Below, in pieces: positions 54,068 to 62,962 of a stretch of 64,000 bases of DNA; the stretch's first letter is position 1, and each line of letters opens with the position of its first letter. The notes under the pieces were generated by a model, which saw nothing but the letters and a program-made list of their open reading frames with translations, searched no databases and was not told the DNA's origin. The DNA is from an uncultured Aquimarina sp. GTDB lineage: Bacteria; Bacteroidota; Bacteroidia; Flavobacteriales; Flavobacteriaceae. Location: contig NZ_CANMED010000006.1 of the NCBI RefSeq assembly GCF_947496855.1, forward strand, positions 248,001 to 312,000, written 5' to 3'. A program made the translations under genes and the position numbers.

Positions 54068-54880
54068 ATGTTTTTTAATAAGCCTTTTCCATATTCTATA
54101 TCACTTAGAAATCATTTAATGATCGCTGCTATTCTTAGTTTTGTGGTAGTTTTTATACTTATTTTTCTACAACCTTTTGGAGCGAATAATTTTAATCACC
54201 CCTATAAGGATCTTTATTTTATTGGTTATGGAATTATTTCTTTAGTAGTATATATTTCTCTCTACTTTTTATCGAGATATTACTATATGAATTTTAAAAG
54301 ATGGAAATGGACGGAAGAATTAGTGTTCTGTTTTCTCTACATATCTGTGGCAATTATAATTGCTTTTTTTTATACAGAGCTACTCATAAATAATAGATCA
54401 AATTATATCAAGTTTGATTTTTTTATAGAATGGTTTCGATTTATATTTCTAGGTTTTGGAATAATTCTATCTGTAGTGTCATTTTTTTTAAGAAGTTACT
54501 ATGGTAAAACTATCAACACTGAAAAGGAAACTAATTTGATATATGATAAAAAGGTGTTACTAAAAAGTTCTTTAAAAAAAGAATCGTTTGTGGTTGTGTT
54601 AGCAAATGTTATTTATGTTAAGTCAGAAGATAATTATGTAAATATTTATTACAAGGAAGAACAAAAGGTAAAGAAAAAAGTAATACGAAATACGCTATCA
54701 TCTATACTTGATCAATTAGAGAGTATGATAAGAGTTCATAGGTCATATATTATTAATCCTCGTTATATTTCTTCTTTAGAAGGTAATGCCCAGAATGGTA
54801 AAGTACGTCTAGAAAATATAGAAGAAGTAATTCCTGTATCTAAAACTTATTTTGATGTAGTAAAATCTCATACGAATTGA
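54068..54880 (+). CDS. LytTR-family transcriptional regulator with membrane domain
   Basis: The 270-residue protein has an N-terminal region of about four membrane helices (LMIAAILSFVVVFILIFLQPF, IGYGIISLVVYISLYFL, ELVFCFLYISVAIIIAFFY, FIFLGFGIILSVVSFFL) and a C-terminal LytTR DNA-binding domain (about 175-268; VVVLANVIYVKSEDNYVNIYY, IRVHRSYIINPRYISSLEGN, EEVIPVSKTYFDVV). It is a one-piece membrane regulator with no receiver domain. The N terminus FFNKPFPYSISLRNHL fits the family, so I keep the start. The gene begins right behind the atpC terminator. Its target could be the alpha/beta-hydrolase gene downstream (inference). Confidence 0.88.
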   Translation: MFFNKPFPYSISLRNHLMIAAILSFVVVFILIFLQPFGANNFNHPYKDLYFIGYGIISLVVYISLYFLSRYYYMNFKRWKWTEELVFCFLYISVAIIIAFFYTELLINNRSNYIKFDFFIEWFRFIFLGFGIILSVVSFFLRSYYGKTINTEKETNLIYDKKVLLKSSLKKESFVVVLANVIYVKSEDNYVNIYYKEEQKVKKKVIRNTLSSILDQLESMIRVHRSYIINPRYISSLEGNAQNGKVRLENIEEVIPVSKTYFDVVKSHTN

Positions 54881-55010
54881 CCACAGCAATTTAAAATTTC
54901 ACCACAAAAAATATTTCTCTACCACAAAAAGTATGTAATCATCACATTCTTTTTTTTGTGTATATGATAGCATATTTATTTGCAGCATTGAACAGTTAGA
55001 AATATTAAAA

Positions 55011-55871
55011 ATGAAGAAATTTATTAAAATAGGAAAGATAAATATCGTCGTAGCGATTTTTATAATAGTAGGGAGTATAATATATGTAAGATTTTCGAGA
55101 TATACAGATAAGATGATCTATCAAACAAATGGATTAGCATATGATAATTTTGAAACTACATTAAATCATAAGCGATATTATTTTGATATTGATGATGATA
55201 TAGTATTACATGGCGTACTTTTTAAACCAGATTCTCAGATAGCAAGGGCAACAATTATACATTATCCAGGTAAAGGAATGCATTTAATGGCATCCCGAAA
55301 ATATTATGAAATATTAGTTAAAAAAGGGTTTCAGGTTTTTAGTTTTGAACGCAGAGGTTTTGGGGAATCTACAGGAGTAGCTAATAATTCTTTAACGTTA
55401 AAAGAGGACGCTCTATATGTATTTGATAAAATACTTGATGATGTTCAGGTGAAAAATACTCCAATACTTATCTGGGGGCAGTCGCTAGGAGGAGCATTTG
55501 CTACAATGAATGCAGCGGAACGTAATGATAAGATAACGGGAGTAATTTTAGAAGGCACATTTAATTCGTTTCCTGATATCGGAAAGGTGTATGCAAATGC
55601 ATTAGGTCTAGAGAATTTTAAATGGTTGATCCCTTTATTAATGAATAATGATTTTTCTGCTGAGAATGAAATAAAAAAGATCAGTAAGCCGATATGGATT
55701 GTTCATAGTGTTATTGATAAACAGGTTCCTTTTGGGTTAGGAAAGAAGCTTTATGAAGCCTCTGATAAATCTAATACGCAGTTTTGGGAAATTGAAGGAA
55801 AACATATTAAAGCAATATTTGATTATGAAGAAGAATACGTTCAAAAATTTATAGACATAATAGATTATTGA
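55011..55871 (+). CDS. Membrane-anchored alpha/beta-hydrolase
   Basis: The 286-residue protein has an N-terminal anchor (about 8-27, INIVVAIFIIVGSIIYVRF). The alpha/beta fold includes GVLFKPDSQIARATIIHYPGKG, FERRGFGES and the nucleophile elbow GQSLGG (S158). The acid D is in VHSVIDKQVPF (about residue 245) and the His in EGKHIKAIF. The triad is thus complete, unlike the esterase-like protein at 33.2 kb. It is likely a lipase/esterase or S33-type peptidase of the inner membrane facing the periplasm. Substrate unknown. The LytTR regulator gene is 130 bp upstream on the same strand. Confidence 0.87.
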   Translation: MKKFIKIGKINIVVAIFIIVGSIIYVRFSRYTDKMIYQTNGLAYDNFETTLNHKRYYFDIDDDIVLHGVLFKPDSQIARATIIHYPGKGMHLMASRKYYEILVKKGFQVFSFERRGFGESTGVANNSLTLKEDALYVFDKILDDVQVKNTPILIWGQSLGGAFATMNAAERNDKITGVILEGTFNSFPDIGKVYANALGLENFKWLIPLLMNNDFSAENEIKKISKPIWIVHSVIDKQVPFGLGKKLYEASDKSNTQFWEIEGKHIKAIFDYEEEYVQKFIDIIDY

Positions 55872-56024
55872 TTATATGTTTTGCTGTTGAGATGTTTAAA
55901 GAAAGATAACATTCATAACTTTTGATCAATGTTAGTTTCATAAAGTCTTAAAGTTGAAGTAAACTAAACTAACAATTACCGTATTAATTTAGGTGCTTAA
56001 CTAACTTAGTAAAATCACCTAAAC

Positions 56025-57026
56025 ATGAAAAAAATCTTAACAATTTTTGTCCTAATTACATTTTTTTATAGTTGCGAAACAGCCGAGGATGTAAACAATT
56101 TTGAAGAAAATTTTCCTGAGAAGAAGAATGCCAATTTCTATTTAGATTTGGCATATCAACACGCACCTGTTCATTATCAAGATGTGGATCGAACGGGTTC
56201 TCACGGGTTAAATGGAAAAGCCGACTATATCACAAGATATGATTTTGATGGTGATCTTAATGCCAGAAATAACTGGAGTAATATTGTCAGTTCTTCCAGA
56301 AAAGGAAATGCAGTTAGTTATTATTCTGTGGTAGAAACATCAACTCACTATTTTATTACCTATGCATTCTTTCATCCTCGCGATTGGACTGATATTTGGT
56401 TTTTATATCGTATTGATGAACACGAAAATGATTTGGAAGGAGTACTTACGATTATAAAGAAAGATAGCTCTACTTATGGAGAAGCTCTAGGAATTGTAAC
56501 CGTATTTCATTCAGACTTCTATTCATACAAAGGCTCTAATTCTGGGTTAACCAATGGAAATGAAAATATAGACGGTACATTAACCACTGAAAATCATAAC
56601 GGAGTAAATCGTTTCAAAACTTCTGCAGAAGCAAAAGGTCATGGTATCAAAGCTCATGCAAAGCAAAAACCTGGAGGAAGCGACTATGTAGTATATTATC
56701 CTAGTAAAACAAAAAGCGAATATCCATCAGATATCTATGATAGAAATGTTAAGTATAAACTAGTCAATATATTCGAAAATGATGGTATGTGGGATCAGCG
56801 TTTTAATACGGATCTATTTAGTAATGCGAAGTCGTTTCAGAAATCCTATGGTAATGGATCAGCTAATGCTCCTTGGAATTGGGATGATAGAAACGATGGA
56901 GGAAATCAAGGATTATTGGCAGGTGGATTAGCTTATTATCCGGCTCATTTAGTAGATGAATATTTTAATGGTTTAGGAAGTTTTAGCAAAACATATGTAT
57001 ACAATCCATATTTAGGAATAGAATAA
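56025..57026 (+). CDS. Secreted lipoprotein of unknown family, 333 aa
   Basis: The lipobox FYSC gives a Cys at about residue 17 in MKKILTIFVLITFFYSCETAED. The mature part has a run of recognisable but unassigned motifs: AYQHAPVHYQDVD, GKADYITRYDFDGD, HYFITYAFFHPRDWTD, RIDEHENDLEGVL and, near the end, PWNWDDRNDGG. The pattern of His/Asp/Glu (HEND, DGDLNARNNW) resembles secreted proteins of the Vps62/NPP1-like group, but I cannot assign it. It may bind metal. Single-gene unit, convergent with the GNAT gene over a shared terminator. Confidence 0.75.
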   Translation: MKKILTIFVLITFFYSCETAEDVNNFEENFPEKKNANFYLDLAYQHAPVHYQDVDRTGSHGLNGKADYITRYDFDGDLNARNNWSNIVSSSRKGNAVSYYSVVETSTHYFITYAFFHPRDWTDIWFLYRIDEHENDLEGVLTIIKKDSSTYGEALGIVTVFHSDFYSYKGSNSGLTNGNENIDGTLTTENHNGVNRFKTSAEAKGHGIKAHAKQKPGGSDYVVYYPSKTKSEYPSDIYDRNVKYKLVNIFENDGMWDQRFNTDLFSNAKSFQKSYGNGSANAPWNWDDRNDGGNQGLLAGGLAYYPAHLVDEYFNGLGSFSKTYVYNPYLGIE

Positions 57027-57052
57027 TAACCAACTCGATTAAACCAAACCAG

Positions 57053-57090
57053 AAAAGCTTTTAGTAATTATAGACTAAAAGCTTTTTTTA
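57053..57090. terminator. Bidirectional terminator
   Basis: AAAAGCTTTTAGT (57053-57065) and ACTAAAAGCTTTT (57074-57086), perfect 13-bp arms, loop of 8. It serves the lipoprotein (+) and the GNAT gene (-), whose stop overlaps the T tail. Confidence 0.9.
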
Positions 57091-57636
57091 TTCCCAGTTC
57101 CAATAAATAAGATGCCATTTTATGTTATCACTTTCGTAAACCATAAGATCTTTAAAACCAATAGCATTGTGAGCTCCTAGTGAACGTATATTATTTGCTG
57201 CTACTTCAGTAATCAGTAGATCATATTTCTTATGTAATTCTAGTTTCATATGTTTATATAAACCTCTAAAAATACCTTGACCGCGATAATCTTTATCAAT
57301 ACAAACTTGCCCCATCACGATATACTTGTTGGATTGATCTAATGAGTTTTCAATTTTCTTAAACATCGGTTTAAGAACTTCGATATCATTACCAAAATCT
57401 GAAGTCATGCATAACGTATAGCCAACAACCTTATCCCGATCTTTAGCAATAATGTGAGGTTGTTGATCATTCATCTTTTTTAGGATGTTAAAATCATGTT
57501 CTACTGTAACAAAACCTTCTTTTTTCTTCTCTTCTGATGAAATTGAAACGGATAGGTTTTTTTGCTGAAGTAGAAGGATTTGTTCTAACTCCTTATCAGA
57601 TGTGACTGTTGCGTATTTTAGGTATTGAATAGCCAT
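57088..57636 (-). CDS. GNAT-family N-acetyltransferase
   Basis: The 182-residue protein has a GNAT domain. The acetyl-CoA-binding motif A is VCIDKDYRGQGIFRGLYKHM (R-G-Q-G-I-F), preceded by the strand KYIVMGQVCID. The C-terminal part LLITEVAANNIRSLGAHNAIGFKDLMVY is the usual motif B with the asparagine pair. The substrate is not evident. It is divergent from the DEAD-box helicase gene, whose -7 element lies 52 bases away. Confidence 0.88.
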   Translation of the reverse strand: MAIQYLKYATVTSDKELEQILLLQQKNLSVSISSEEKKKEGFVTVEHDFNILKKMNDQQPHIIAKDRDKVVGYTLCMTSDFGNDIEVLKPMFKKIENSLDQSNKYIVMGQVCIDKDYRGQGIFRGLYKHMKLELHKKYDLLITEVAANNIRSLGAHNAIGFKDLMVYESDNIKWHLIYWNWE

Positions 57637-57680
57637 CTTTTTAACTTTAGTATTTAGATATAAAGATAGGATTATACACC

Positions 57681-57688
57681 TATCTTTG
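57681..57688 (+). promoter_or_regulatory. Candidate -7 element for the DEAD-box helicase gene
   Basis: TATCTTTG, matching TAnnTTTG, 14 bases before the ATG. Confidence 0.5.
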
Positions 57689-57702
57689 CCAAAAATATTT
57701 TT

Positions 57703-59043
57703 ATGTCAAATCAGTTTCTTACTTTAGGAGTTGCCGCTCCTTTGCAAAAGAGTTTAGCGGACTTAAACTTTTCTATCCCTACCGATATTCAAGAAAAATC
57801 AATCCCTGTTTTATTACAAAAGAAAGATGATTTTGTAGGATTAGCAAAGACCGGAACTGGAAAAACTGCAGCTTTTGGGTTGCCTTTATTACAATTGATT
57901 GATTTGGATAACCCAAAAATTCAAGCAGTAATCCTTGCTCCAACAAGAGAATTGGGACAACAGATTTATGATAATCTACTGTCTTTTTCTAAGTATTTAC
58001 CTACGATATCAATAGCTTCGATATGCGGAGGAATTCCTATTAAACCACAAATAGAACGCTTAACAAATATCACTCATATTGTGGTTGCAACTCCAGGGCG
58101 TTTAATTGATTTAATAAAACGAGATAAGATTGATATAAAAAGTGCTGATTACCTTATTCTAGATGAGGCTGATGAAATGATTAGTTCTTTAAAAGAAGGA
58201 TTAGATGAAATCGTAGCGGTCTTACCAAAGAAAAGAAGAACAATTTTGTTCACCGCAACAATGCCAGGAACTATAAAGCAATTGATCCAGAATTACATGT
58301 CCAAACACGTAATTCAGGTAAGTGCGGACATGGAAACTTTGGGACATCAAGGAATTGATCATCAGTATGTGGTTGTAGAACCTATAGAGAAATTGGAGGT
58401 TCTAATGCATTTTCTTAGTGCTAGAGAAGGTGAACGAGGTATCATTTTCTGCAAAACAAAAGCAGCGGTTAATAAACTAGCGAAAAACCTAGCCATCAAT
58501 AAATTCTCTTCTGGCGCACTTCATGGAAGCTTATCACAGCCTATACGAGATAGAATAATGGGACAGTTTAGAGAAGGGCATATTAATATCCTTGTTGCTA
58601 CTGATTTAGCAGCTAGAGGAATTGATGTAAAAGAAATATCGTATGTGGTAAACTATCATTTGCCAGATGTGTATGAAACTTATGTACATCGTAGCGGAAG
58701 AACAGCAAGAGCTGGAGCGAAAGGATTATCATTAACTGTATTGCAAAAAGAAGAAATTGAAGATTTAGAAGAGTTTACAGAGGAATTGGGAATTACTTTT
58801 AAGGAGTTTGAAAAAGCAGATGCTCAGAGTATAGAAGAGAATAATACACTTCTATGGGCTAAAAAAATATTTAAAACTAAACCTAATCACGAAGTATCTA
58901 CAGAGTTTAAAGAAAAAATTAAAACTGTTTTTCATCACTTGACAAAAGAGGAATTGATTGAGAAAATATTAGCGAATCATCTAGTAGAAAAAACGAATAT
59001 TACCTCTCTGAAGTCAGAAACCACTAAAAAGAAAAAGAAGTAA
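57703..59043 (+). CDS. DEAD-box ATP-dependent RNA helicase
   Basis: The 446-residue RNA helicase has a Q motif (about Q30), motif I AKTGTGKT (48-55), motif Ia PTRELGQQ, DEAD (155-158), TAT in place of SAT (185-187), motif V ATDLAARGIDV and motif VI HRSGRTARAG. The C-terminal tail after about 380 is Lys/Glu rich with KTVFHHLTKEELIEKIL and ends in TTKKKKK, probably RNA-binding. In cold-adapted or marine bacteria such helicases assist RNA unwinding and ribosome assembly. Closest generic class: RhlE/CsdA-like. Confidence 0.94.
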   Translation: MSNQFLTLGVAAPLQKSLADLNFSIPTDIQEKSIPVLLQKKDDFVGLAKTGTGKTAAFGLPLLQLIDLDNPKIQAVILAPTRELGQQIYDNLLSFSKYLPTISIASICGGIPIKPQIERLTNITHIVVATPGRLIDLIKRDKIDIKSADYLILDEADEMISSLKEGLDEIVAVLPKKRRTILFTATMPGTIKQLIQNYMSKHVIQVSADMETLGHQGIDHQYVVVEPIEKLEVLMHFLSAREGERGIIFCKTKAAVNKLAKNLAINKFSSGALHGSLSQPIRDRIMGQFREGHINILVATDLAARGIDVKEISYVVNYHLPDVYETYVHRSGRTARAGAKGLSLTVLQKEEIEDLEEFTEELGITFKEFEKADAQSIEENNTLLWAKKIFKTKPNHEVSTEFKEKIKTVFHHLTKEELIEKILANHLVEKTNITSLKSETTKKKKK

Positions 59044-59161
59044 CCCCTTTTTCTATATATCTCATTGATTCTTATAAGAATGTAAGCGTCTTTATAAGCA
59101 AAAAATGCTATTTTAAAATTAAAACACGTAGTTTCGCGCCTGATTTAGAAAAAACCTGTTT

Positions 59162-59611
59162 ATGAAGCGTATTAATGAATACAAGAAGTTGTTTTCTGTT
59201 GAAAAAGAAATAGATCTTAAAACACTAAAAACTACGTATAGAAATTTAGTAAAGGAGTGGCATCCGGATAAATTTATGGAGGGAGATTCGATGAAGGAAG
59301 AGGCAGAAGAAAAAAGCCGCAAAATCATAGATGGATATCATTTCTTGGTAAGTATAGCGCCAGAAACAAAAGCAGCTAATCAAGAAGAATACAATCGGAC
59401 TATAACTGAATCAGGCATAGCAGATTTTCAACACAAAGGATTACTATTAGAGGTTTCATTTTTAGATGGTACTACTTATGAATATTTTGGAGTTCCTAAG
59501 AAGGTATATGTGAAATTAATTAATTCTGACAGGCAATTTAGATTTGCAAAAAGAAGCATTTTTAATTCATACTTATATAGAAAATCAAAGAAAGATTTAG
59601 AAATGGCTTAG
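59162..59611 (+). CDS. DnaJ-like J domain fused to a KTSC domain
   Basis: The 149-residue protein has a short N-terminal J-type domain (about 5-55), with HPD at 34-36 (KEWHPDKF) preceded by LKTTYRNLVKEW. A KTSC domain follows (about 85-145; IADFQHKGLLLEVSFLDGTTYEYFGVPKKVYVKLINSDRQ). KTSC domains occur fused to or next to lysyl-tRNA synthetase-like or RNA-associated proteins. J domains recruit Hsp70. The joint protein may recruit DnaK to nucleic acid. It has its own promoter-like TAGTTTCG at 59129-59136. The role is inferred from domains. Confidence 0.85.
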   Translation: MKRINEYKKLFSVEKEIDLKTLKTTYRNLVKEWHPDKFMEGDSMKEEAEEKSRKIIDGYHFLVSIAPETKAANQEEYNRTITESGIADFQHKGLLLEVSFLDGTTYEYFGVPKKVYVKLINSDRQFRFAKRSIFNSYLYRKSKKDLEMA

Positions 59612-59734
59612 TGCACGAAAAATGATATATAAAGCTGTAATTGTGACACTATATTTTAGAGAAGCAGTTCCAGTTTTTTGTGCTCAATGAAAATAGTAAG
59701 TTAATCCAAATTATCTGGGTTAAATAGTATTATG

Positions 59735-59742
59735 TATTTTTG
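59735..59742 (+). promoter_or_regulatory. Candidate -7 element of the biotin operon
   Basis: TATTTTTG lies five bases before the bioF ATG (59748), so this transcript would also be almost leaderless. I see no BirA-type operator. Confidence 0.35.
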
Positions 59743-59747
59743 TTATT

Positions 59748-60911
59748 ATGCAAAGCTTCCCAAAGAAACTTCAAAAAAAACTTGATAATAGAAAAGAGAA
59801 TAAGGGATTGCGAAGTCTTCCTAAACGAAATAATTTAATAGATTTTGCTACAAATGACTATGTAGGTTTTTCTAGATTAAAAGTGATTTTTGATAATGCA
59901 AATAAGGCATTAGAAGAAAAAGGGATTTATCAAAATGGAGCTACGGGATCTCGTTTACTTTCGGGAAACCATGCATTATATTACAATACAGAAGAGATAT
60001 TGGCAAATTTTCATAATGTAGAATCGGCATTGATATTTAATTCTGGATACGATGCTAATGTTGGCTTTTTTTCATCAATTCCGCAAAGAGGTGACATTAT
60101 CTTATATGATGAATTTATCCACGCTTCTATACGAGATGGAATTACAATGAGCAATGCAAGATCATATAAATTTGCTCATAATGATATAGAAGATCTAAAA
60201 AAAAGGCTTCGACAAGCTTTACCTAACGATAAAAGTCACACGGAATTTATCGAAATCTATATTGTTACCGAGTCTGTGTTTTCTATGGATGGGGATATTC
60301 CTGATCTAAATAGTTTTGCTCAATTATGTAAAGAAAACGACTATCATTTTATAGTGGATGAAGCTCACGCAACAGGGGTTTTTGGCGATAAAGGTGCTGG
60401 GCTTATTCAGGAATTAGGATTAGAAGATCAGGTTTTTGCCAGAATACATACATTTGGTAAAGGATTAGGTTGTCACGGAGCAGTAATCCTAGGATCTTCA
60501 GTGTTAAAAAGCTATTTAGTGAACTTTTCTCGAAGCTTTATTTACACAACGGGTTTACCACCGCATTCACTTGCGGTTATTCAAGCTGCGTATATAGAAT
60601 TGACAAAAACTTTAGAAATCGAAAAACTGAGAAGCAATATTTACTTTTTTAATCAAAAAGTGAAGGAAATTAATTTAAAGTCATTTTTTATAGAAAGTAA
60701 TTCTTCGATCCATTGTTGTGTAATTTCCGGTAATGAGAAAGTAAAAGCGGTAGCACTAAATCTTCAAAATAATGGATTTGATGTAAAACCGATCCTCTCT
60801 CCTACTGTTGCTGAAGGAAAAGAACGATTGCGTTTTTGTTTACATTCTTATAATACAAAAGAAGAAATAGTAGAAGTTTTAGAGTTGTTAGCTACCTTTG
60901 TTCAAAATTAA
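59748..60911 (+). CDS. bioF: 8-amino-7-oxononanoate synthase
   Basis: BioF condenses pimeloyl-ACP/CoA with alanine, using PLP, in biotin synthesis. The 387-residue enzyme has the alpha-oxoamine synthase pattern: NDYVGFSRL, NGATGSRLLSGNH, FNSGYDANVGFFS, VDEAHATGVFGDKG and HTFGKGLGCHGA with the PLP-binding K238. The C terminus is FDVKPILSPTVAEGKERLRFCLHSYN. The start at 59748 places the -7 element directly before it. It is first of the bioF-bioD-bioA genes (29 bp to bioD). Confidence 0.95.
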   Translation: MQSFPKKLQKKLDNRKENKGLRSLPKRNNLIDFATNDYVGFSRLKVIFDNANKALEEKGIYQNGATGSRLLSGNHALYYNTEEILANFHNVESALIFNSGYDANVGFFSSIPQRGDIILYDEFIHASIRDGITMSNARSYKFAHNDIEDLKKRLRQALPNDKSHTEFIEIYIVTESVFSMDGDIPDLNSFAQLCKENDYHFIVDEAHATGVFGDKGAGLIQELGLEDQVFARIHTFGKGLGCHGAVILGSSVLKSYLVNFSRSFIYTTGLPPHSLAVIQAAYIELTKTLEIEKLRSNIYFFNQKVKEINLKSFFIESNSSIHCCVISGNEKVKAVALNLQNNGFDVKPILSPTVAEGKERLRFCLHSYNTKEEIVEVLELLATFVQN

Positions 60912-60940
60912 AAAGAGACATTATCATTTCTCACAGGGCT

Positions 60941-61567
60941 ATGGCAAATTCAAAAAAGATATTTATCACAGGAATCGGAACGGATGTGGGTAAAACAGTA
61001 GCTTCGGCAATTGTAGTTGAGGCGTTACAAGCTGATTATTTTAAACCTGTTCAAGCTGGAGATTTATCATATTCTGATACGGATAAAGTAAAGGAATTAG
61101 TGAGTAATACTAATTCTAAATTTCACCCCAACAGTTATGCACTAGAAACGCCAATGAGTCCTCACGCGGCTGCTGATATTGATGGAGTTGTAATCGACAT
61201 CGATGCCATTAAGATTCCAAAAACTAAGAATGATATCGTTATTGAGGGAGCAGGAGGATTATTGGTTCCGCTTAATGAGCAAGATACTATTTTAGATCTC
61301 ATAGGTTCAGATTATAAAGTGATTGTAGTTTCTAGACATTATTTAGGCAGTATTAATCACACATTAATGACAGTAAAGTTGTTACAGGAGAAAGGATTCG
61401 ATCCAGCTATTGTTTTTAGTGGAGATGAACATCTAACAACAGAGGCTATTATTAAAAAAATGACCAAAGCTAACATTATAGGTAGAATTGATAATGAGCC
61501 TTATTTTGATACAATGGTAGTTAAGGAATATGCATCATTGTTTATAGATAAATTAGAAGCGCTATGA
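60941..61567 (+). CDS. bioD: Dethiobiotin synthetase
   Basis: BioD closes the ureido ring of dethiobiotin with ATP and CO2. The 208-residue protein has the P-loop GIGTDVGKT (11-19), FKPVQAG with the substrate Lys, and IEGAGGLLVPL. It overlaps bioA by 4 bp (ATGA), so the two are translationally coupled. Confidence 0.95.
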   Translation: MANSKKIFITGIGTDVGKTVASAIVVEALQADYFKPVQAGDLSYSDTDKVKELVSNTNSKFHPNSYALETPMSPHAAADIDGVVIDIDAIKIPKTKNDIVIEGAGGLLVPLNEQDTILDLIGSDYKVIVVSRHYLGSINHTLMTVKLLQEKGFDPAIVFSGDEHLTTEAIIKKMTKANIIGRIDNEPYFDTMVVKEYASLFIDKLEAL

Positions 61568-62829
61568 ATCTAAGAGAAAGGGATAAAAAACATCTTTGGC
61601 ATCCACTTACACAACACAAAATTCATCCAGATGCTTTACCCATAGCAAAGGCAGAAGGGGCTTTGTTATTCGATGATGAGGGGAAAGAATATATAGACGG
61701 AATCGCCTCTTGGTACACTGCGATATATGGGCATTGTAATCCATATATTATAGAAAAGGTAAATAAGCAAATGCGAAAGCTAGATCAAATTGTATTTGCT
61801 GGATTTACGCACGAACCAGCGATTCATCTTTCCGAAGAATTGATCAAAATATTACCGCACAATCAAGAAAAAATATTCTTCTCTGATAATGGTTCTACAG
61901 CAAATGAAGTGGGAATTAAAATGGCATTGCAGTATCATTTTAATAAAGGAGAAAAAAGAAATACGATTATAGCCTTCAATAATGGTTTTCATGGAGATAC
62001 TTTTGGAGCCATGTCTGCATCTGGATTATCAGTGTATAACGGTCCTTTTGAGGATTTTTTTATAGATGTACAGCGAATTCCAACTCCAAATAAGGAAAAT
62101 TTTAGTGAGGTTATAAAAGAATTATTACAAATTATTTCTACATATGATGTGGCAGCATTTATATATGAACCATTGGTTCAGGGAGCAAATGCCATGCATA
62201 TGTTTGAAGCGGAATATTTAAATGAAATTCTTCAAATCTGTAACACAAATCGTATTATCACTATTGCCGATGAGGTAATGACAGGTTTTGGTAAAACCGG
62301 AAAAAACTTTGCTTCAGAGTACATAGAAACTAAACCAGATATTATATCTATGTCTAAAGCTTTGACAGCAGGTTTTGTTCCAATGGCTGTAACTAGTTGT
62401 ACACAAGAAATATATGATGCGTTTTTAGATGATTCTGTTGGTAAGGCTTTTTTTCATGCACATACCTATTCTGCTAATCCAATAGCATGTTCCGTGGCCA
62501 TTGCCGGGATTGAACTTTTAGGTTCTGAAGAGATTCAGAAAAACATTCAAACTATTATAAAATCCCATACAGATTTTGATACTAAAATAAAGAACCATCC
62601 CAAAGTAAAAACTACACGACAAAAAGGAGTTATATATGCTTTGGATCTTGATATAGAAATGGATCGCTATGGTAAAAAAAGATATGAGATCTTCGATCAT
62701 TTTATGAAAAATGGAGTTTGCCTTCGTCCTTTGGGTAAAACCATCTATATATTACCACCTTATGTGATAACAAAGGATCAATTGCATAAAATTTATGACA
62801 CAATTCTGATGCTTTTATCTTCTTTATAA
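61564..62829 (+). CDS. bioA: Adenosylmethionine-8-amino-7-oxononanoate aminotransferase
   Basis: BioA aminates KAPA to DAPA with S-adenosylmethionine as donor. The 421-residue class III PLP enzyme has the N-terminal KHLWHPLTQHK, WYTAIYGHCNPYI, SDNGSTANEVGIKMA, TIADEVMTGFGKTG and the PLP Lys K265 in SMSKALTAGFVPMAV. The C terminus is KTIYILPPYVITKDQL. It is the last gene of the bioF-D-A cluster. bioB is not within the window. Confidence 0.96.
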   Translation: MNLRERDKKHLWHPLTQHKIHPDALPIAKAEGALLFDDEGKEYIDGIASWYTAIYGHCNPYIIEKVNKQMRKLDQIVFAGFTHEPAIHLSEELIKILPHNQEKIFFSDNGSTANEVGIKMALQYHFNKGEKRNTIIAFNNGFHGDTFGAMSASGLSVYNGPFEDFFIDVQRIPTPNKENFSEVIKELLQIISTYDVAAFIYEPLVQGANAMHMFEAEYLNEILQICNTNRIITIADEVMTGFGKTGKNFASEYIETKPDIISMSKALTAGFVPMAVTSCTQEIYDAFLDDSVGKAFFHAHTYSANPIACSVAIAGIELLGSEEIQKNIQTIIKSHTDFDTKIKNHPKVKTTRQKGVIYALDLDIEMDRYGKKRYEIFDHFMKNGVCLRPLGKTIYILPPYVITKDQLHKIYDTILMLLSSL

Positions 62830-62962
62830 ACAAAAGGTTATAAAATAATTTGTAAATACAAGGAATTATAAGGTAACAAATGTGAGGTTTTTGATACTAT
62901 TAAGAATAGACCTGGTATACTACCTGGTTAATAAAGTGAACAAAAATCCAATTTAATTTACT

